Shown here one piece after another: positions 60,550 through 64,000 of a stretch of 64,000 nucleotides of DNA. Location: positions 1,116,001-1,180,000 of the forward strand of contig JAJTBS010000001.1 in NCBI GenBank assembly GCA_021286765.1, read 5' to 3'. How positions within the stretch are numbered: the first letter of the stretch is position 1; each line of letters opens with the position of its first letter. A program made the translations under genes and the position numbers. Origin of the DNA: Holophagaceae bacterium. Its GTDB lineage: Bacteria; Acidobacteriota; Holophagae; Holophagales; Holophagaceae. The notes beneath the pieces were generated by a model, which worked only from the letters and a program-made list of their open reading frames with translations, did not search any database and was not told the origin of the DNA.

Positions 60550-61917
60550 TCAGAGGAGGCCGCCGCAGCCCTCGATGAAGCGTCGGCTCTGGGCCTCCGC
60601 CTGGGCCTCGAAAAGCGCCGCGCCTTCCACCACCTGCAGGCCCGCCCCCCGGGCCCATAGCGCGAAGGCGGTGTCCTCCTTGTAGATCCATTCCACAGCC
60701 CAACAGGCACTGGGAAGCGCGGATTCCAGCAGCTCGGGAAAGGGAGCGGGGTCGTCAGGGGCCATGCCCAGGCTGGTGGCCTGGACTAGGCCCACAGGTG
60801 CGAAGTCGGCGACCGCCTCCGGGCTCACCGGGGCCCGGCGGGAAGCCTGGAGGACGGGACGTCCCGCGGCTTCCAGCACCGCCCGGCTGGTGGCGGCCAC
60901 GCCGCCCTCCCCCAGCAGCAGCACGGGACCCGGCGCGAGGTTCGACAGGGACTGTCCGAATGCCTCGGCATCCGTGTTGGCTCCCTGCCAGGGGCTCCCG
61001 GGGGCCCGTCGCCAGAGGGTGTTCAGGGGGCCCGCCAGGCCCAGCGCGCGGGGCAGCGTCAACTTCAGCGGCGCCGTGATGCTGAGGCCCAGGATGCCGA
61101 GGGCGTCCAGGGCCTCGGCGGCCTCCTCGGCCTCGGCGCAGGGCAGGGGCAGGTAGACCAGGTCCTTGAAGGCATGCTGGAAGCGCGGATTGTGGTAGGC
61201 CGGCCCCCGGGAATGCAGGACAGGATCGCCGATGACGCCGCAGATGCCGTGGCCTGGATGGAGCTTCGCACTGCGCCAGGCGCGCAGGGTCGACAGGGGC
61301 AGTTGCCCCGGGGCGGCCGGAGGGCCGTCATCGGGCGCGGCGTAGGTGAAGGCGCCGCCCCAGGCGGCCTGGACCACGCGGCTGGGCAGCCCCTTGGGCC
61401 CCATGAGAAAGGCCGCGAGGCGCACGCCGTGATCCCGGGCCCAAGCCAGGGGCGCCCGCAATCGGCCGCTGTCGCCCAGACGCCCCGCCCAGCCCACCCA
61501 CTTGAAGGCCTCGCCTTCGGGAAGGTGGCGCAGCCGCGTCTCCAGATCGAAGGTGCCGGGAGCCACATGAATGGAGCGGAGCAGCCGCACGTGGGTGCGG
61601 GCCGCCTGGATTTCGGGAGGAATGGGCAGGTCCCACTCCAGATCCAACCACTGGGGCTTGCCCTTGAGGGCCTTCACCAACCGGGCGATCCGCCCGGCTT
61701 CATCGTCGTCGGGCCAGCGCCCGCCCTCGGATACCCGACGGCAGGTGACCAGGCAGCGGCGTTTCAGGGCATCCACCAGGGCCTCGGGATCCTCCTCCGG
61801 GAAGAGGTCCAGCCGCAGTTCGGGGAGGGCATCGTCCCCCAGGCGCCGCCCGCAGGCCAGGGCCAGCTCCCACTCGGGGTGCGTGAGGGTCACGAGATGG
61901 AAGGGCAGCGGGCTCAC
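60550..61917 (-). CDS. aroDE: Fused 3-dehydroquinate dehydratase (type I) - shikimate dehydrogenase
   Basis: A 455-residue bifunctional shikimate-pathway enzyme. Residues 1-~210 are type I dehydratase ('ELRLDLF', 'LVTCRR', catalytic His in 'RSIHVAPGT', Schiff-base Lys in 'AFKWVGWA'). Residues ~225-455 are AroE ('GVIGDPVLHSRGP', catalytic Lys in 'SITAPLKLTLP', 'ANTDAEAFG', 'GEGGVAATSRAVL', 'QATSLGM'). The usual second Ser of the HSxSP motif is Gly238 and the GAGGAA loop is GEGGVA, so kinetics may differ. Such fusions occur in plants and some bacteria. Confidence 0.88.
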   Translation of the reverse strand: MSPLPFHLVTLTHPEWELALACGRRLGDDALPELRLDLFPEEDPEALVDALKRRCLVTCRRVSEGGRWPDDDEAGRIARLVKALKGKPQWLDLEWDLPIPPEIQAARTHVRLLRSIHVAPGTFDLETRLRHLPEGEAFKWVGWAGRLGDSGRLRAPLAWARDHGVRLAAFLMGPKGLPSRVVQAAWGGAFTYAAPDDGPPAAPGQLPLSTLRAWRSAKLHPGHGICGVIGDPVLHSRGPAYHNPRFQHAFKDLVYLPLPCAEAEEAAEALDALGILGLSITAPLKLTLPRALGLAGPLNTLWRRAPGSPWQGANTDAEAFGQSLSNLAPGPVLLLGEGGVAATSRAVLEAAGRPVLQASRRAPVSPEAVADFAPVGLVQATSLGMAPDDPAPFPELLESALPSACWAVEWIYKEDTAFALWARGAGLQVVEGAALFEAQAEAQSRRFIEGCGGLL

Positions 61918-62094
61918 GGGGCGGAATCCTGAACGGCCATCCTAACCTGCCTGGCAGAGATGGGCGTGGCGAGCCTCGATTCCAGAAAATGCCCCTTAAG
62001 TAACTAAAGAAAGCGGGACTCGCCAGTATTGTTTACCTACTCATCTGCTACGATCCCCACCAAGGCCCGCCAAGGCCTGGCAAAGGAGGGTGGT

Positions 62095-63429
62095 ATGTCC
62101 CCCGCATTGATGTTCTGGATCCAGTTCGTGCTCGTCCTGGGCGCGATCCTCATCGGCATCCGCAAGGGTGGCGTGGCCCTGGGCCTCATCGGCGGCCTGG
62201 GCGTGGCCGTGCTGGTGCTCGGCTTCCGCGTAGCGCCGGGCGTGCCGCCCATCGACGTGATGCTCATCATCCTCGCCGTGGTGACCGCCTCGGCCACCCT
62301 GCAGGTGGCAGGCGGCCTGGACTACCTGGTGCAGCTCACGGAGCGCCTCCTCCGCGCCCACCCGAAATACGTCACCATCCTGGCGCCCCTGTCGACCTTC
62401 CTGCTCACGGTCTGCGTGGGCACGGGGCACGCGGTCTATGCCCTGCTCCCGGTCATCTCCGACGTCGCCCTGAAGACCCGCATCCGGCCCGAACGCCCCA
62501 TGGCCATCTCCAGCGTGGCCTCCCAGATGGGCATCACCGCCAGCCCCGTGGCCGCCGCCGTCACCACCTTCCTGGCCATGGCCGCCAAGAACGGCCACCC
62601 CGTGGGCCTCTTCGACATCATCCGCATCACGCTGCCCGCCGGCATCATCGGCGTGCTCGCTGCCGCGGCCTGGAGCTTCAACCGGGGCAAGGAACTGGAC
62701 CAGGATCCCGAGTTCCAGGAGCGCATGAAGGACCCCGAGTTCGCCAAGGCACTCGACGCCAACGTGACGACGCTGGGCATGGAGATCCCCTTCACAGCCA
62801 AGCTCTCCGTGGGCCTCTTCTTCGCGGGCGTGTTGACCATCATCCTCATCGCCATGAAGCCCGGTCTGCTTCCCCTGGTGAACGGCAAGGTGGTGCCCAT
62901 GACCACCGTGGTGCAGATCATCATGCTGGCCTTCGGTTCCTTCATCCTCTTCGCCACCAAGGTGAAGGCGCCGGACATCGCCCGTTCCAGCGTCTTCATC
63001 GCGGGCATGATCGCCGTGGTCTCCATCTTCGGCATCGCGTGGATGAGCGAGACCTTCATCAAGGCCAATGAGGGCTACCTCATCGCCAACATCAAGACCA
63101 TGGTGCAGGTGGCTCCCTGGACCTTCGCCCTGGCCATGTTCGCCGTCTCCGCCTTCGTGAAGAGCCAGGCCGCCACGCTCACCATCATGCTGCCCTTCGG
63201 CTACGCCCTGGGCCTGCCCACGCCCCTGCTGCTCAGCCTCATCCCCGCCAGCTACGCCTACTTCTTCTTCGCCTTCTACCCCAGCGATCTGGCCGCCATC
63301 AACATGGATCGCACAGGTACCACCCGGATCGGCAAGTATCTCCTCAACCACAGCTTCATGGTCCCCGGCCTCATCGGCGTCGGCACCTCCACCCTGGTTG
63401 CCTACGGCCTGTCCAAGATCCTGGGCTGA
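62095..63429 (+). CDS. dcuA: Anaerobic C4-dicarboxylate transporter (DcuA/DcuB family)
   Basis: A 444-residue inner-membrane antiporter with 10-12 TM segments. Diagnostic are 'IRKGGVALGLIGGLGVAVLV' in part, 'VTASATLQVAGGLDYLV', 'HPKYVTILAPLSTFLLTVCVGTGHAVY' in part, 'ISSVASQMGITASPVAAAV' and 'SLIPASYAYFFFAFYPSDLAAI' in part. Dcu carriers exchange fumarate, malate or aspartate for succinate during anaerobic growth. ATG 62095 has AAAGGAGGG upstream. GCTACGAT (62047-62054) may be its -10. The 177 bp before it (61918-62094) hold no gene. Confidence 0.92.
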   Translation: MSPALMFWIQFVLVLGAILIGIRKGGVALGLIGGLGVAVLVLGFRVAPGVPPIDVMLIILAVVTASATLQVAGGLDYLVQLTERLLRAHPKYVTILAPLSTFLLTVCVGTGHAVYALLPVISDVALKTRIRPERPMAISSVASQMGITASPVAAAVTTFLAMAAKNGHPVGLFDIIRITLPAGIIGVLAAAAWSFNRGKELDQDPEFQERMKDPEFAKALDANVTTLGMEIPFTAKLSVGLFFAGVLTIILIAMKPGLLPLVNGKVVPMTTVVQIIMLAFGSFILFATKVKAPDIARSSVFIAGMIAVVSIFGIAWMSETFIKANEGYLIANIKTMVQVAPWTFALAMFAVSAFVKSQAATLTIMLPFGYALGLPTPLLLSLIPASYAYFFFAFYPSDLAAINMDRTGTTRIGKYLLNHSFMVPGLIGVGTSTLVAYGLSKILG

Positions 63430-63450
63430 GCCTGGCGCCTTCCCAAACCT

Positions 63451-63480
63451 GAAGCCCCGCCCCCCGGGCGGGGCTTCGTT
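63451..63480 (+). terminator. dcu terminator
   Basis: GAAGCCCCGCCC and GGGCGGGGCTTC form a perfect 12-bp stem with a CCC loop and a short GTT tail, 21 bp after the stop. Confidence 0.75.
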
Positions 63481-63487
63481 CATCAGG

Positions 63488-63495
63488 GCTATCCT
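63488..63495 (+). promoter_or_regulatory. GCTANNCT -10 motif before the malate/tartrate dehydrogenase gene
   Basis: GCTATCCT lies 17 bp before the ATG at 63513, just beyond the dcu terminator. Confidence 0.35.
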
Positions 63496-63512
63496 GCTTC
63501 GAGGAGGTCCCC

Positions 63513-64000
63513 ATGCGTGAGTTCCGGATTGCAGTCATCCCAGGTGACGGCATCGGCAAGGAGGTGATCCCCGAAGGCATCCGCGTGCTGGAGGCGGCCG
63601 CCGCCAAGCATGACGTGCGCTTCCACTGGGACGAGTTCCCCTGGAGCTGCGAGACCTACCTGCGTACCGGCCGCATGATGCCCGAGGACGGCCTCGACCA
63701 GATCCGCCGCCACGATTCGATCTACCTGGGCGCCGTGGGCTTCCCCGGCGTACCCGACCACATCTCGCTCTGGGGCCTGCTCATCCCCATCCGGCGCGGC
63801 TTTAGGCAGTACGCCAACCTGCGCCCTGTGAAGCTCATGCCCGGCGTGCCCTGCCCTCTGGCGGGCCGCCAGGTGGGCGATATCGACATGATTGTGGTTC
63901 GCGAGAACAACGAGGGTGAGTATTCCAGCATCGGCGGACGCCTCTACGAGGGCACGGACCAGGAACTGGCCATGCAGCAGAGTGTGTTCACCCGCCTGGG
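63513..64000 (+). CDS. Tartrate/D-malate dehydrogenase-like enzyme, 3' partial
   Basis: The first 162 residues of an isocitrate/isopropylmalate dehydrogenase-family enzyme running off the window: 'VIPGDGIGKEVIPEG', 'LGAVGFPGVPDHISLWGLL', 'RQYANLRPVKLMPG', 'VVRENNEGEYSSIGGR'. The 'SLWGLL' and 'RENNEGEYS' segments are characteristic of tartrate/D-malate dehydrogenases (TtuC/DmlA) rather than LeuB or Icd. The neighbouring Dcu transporter fits uptake of the same C4 acids. GAGGAGG precedes the ATG. Confidence 0.82.
   Translation, partial: MREFRIAVIPGDGIGKEVIPEGIRVLEAAAAKHDVRFHWDEFPWSCETYLRTGRMMPEDGLDQIRRHDSIYLGAVGFPGVPDHISLWGLLIPIRRGFRQYANLRPVKLMPGVPCPLAGRQVGDIDMIVVRENNEGEYSSIGGRLYEGTDQELAMQQSVFTRL

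Overview
The window is about 64 kb of dense, high-GC bacterial chromosome with roughly 60 protein genes, three tRNA genes and no rRNA, IS element, prophage or CRISPR array. The gene set is Gram-negative (lpxK, LolA-like, TolQ-like, a secretin, tatAC). It is also that of a partly anaerobic, motile, organic-acid- and amino-acid-using organism: 2-oxoacid:ferredoxin oxidoreductase, ETF, acyl-CoA dehydrogenase, Dcu-type dicarboxylate transporter, branched-chain amino acid ABC transporter, and MglA plus a pilus or secretion operon. The mix and codon use suggest an Acidobacteriota member near Holophagae (Geothrix/Holophaga-like). That placement is inference; no rRNA is present to confirm it.

Layout. 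1-7.5 kb: HEAT protein, histidine kinase, pyrophosphatase, HAD phosphatase, LolA-like and MglA-like proteins, peroxiredoxin, an isopropylmalate-dehydrogenase-like enzyme and lexA. 7.7-11 kb: the korAB oxidoreductase pair, then tRNA-Ala, whose 3' tail is duplicated downstream. 11-19 kb: acyl-CoA dehydrogenase and acyl-CoA synthetase, divergent from a module resembling Bacillus acuABC (GNAT/CoA-ligase-like protein, CBS-ACT protein, AcuC-like deacetylase). 19-26 kb: ruvA, a hydroxyacid dehydrogenase, a TPR protein, an AT-rich gap and smc. 26-32 kb: a six-gene type IV pilus/type II secretion-like operon ending in a secretin and a prepilin. 32-39 kb: tRNA-Leu, rpsO, NUDIX, tsaC-like, then a coupled minus-strand operon (tolQ-like, polysaccharide deacetylase, yaaA, DUF309, nadB). 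39-47 kb: ugd, tatA, tatC, murG, etfBA, a cNMP-FHA protein, lpxK. 47.9-52.8 kb: liv transporter with a fused permease-ATPase. 52.8-56.3 kb: tRNA-Gly and a patch of small poorly known genes. 56.3-61.9 kb: a tightly coupled minus-strand cluster (unknown protein, RodZ-like, MoxR ATPase, degenerate NtrC-like regulator) behind a fused aroD-aroE. 62-64 kb: Dcu-type transporter and the start of a malate/tartrate-dehydrogenase-like gene.

Two cross-cutting observations stand out. First, a GCTANNCT-like octamer recurs just upstream of many genes and all three tRNAs, at the position of a promoter -10 element. In four cases it lies only 6-7 nt before the start codon, implying leaderless mRNAs. Second, the acuABC-like module sits next to an acyl-CoA synthetase that carries the PKTxSGK motif known as the acetylation target in this enzyme family, which suggests a local reversible-acylation control loop.
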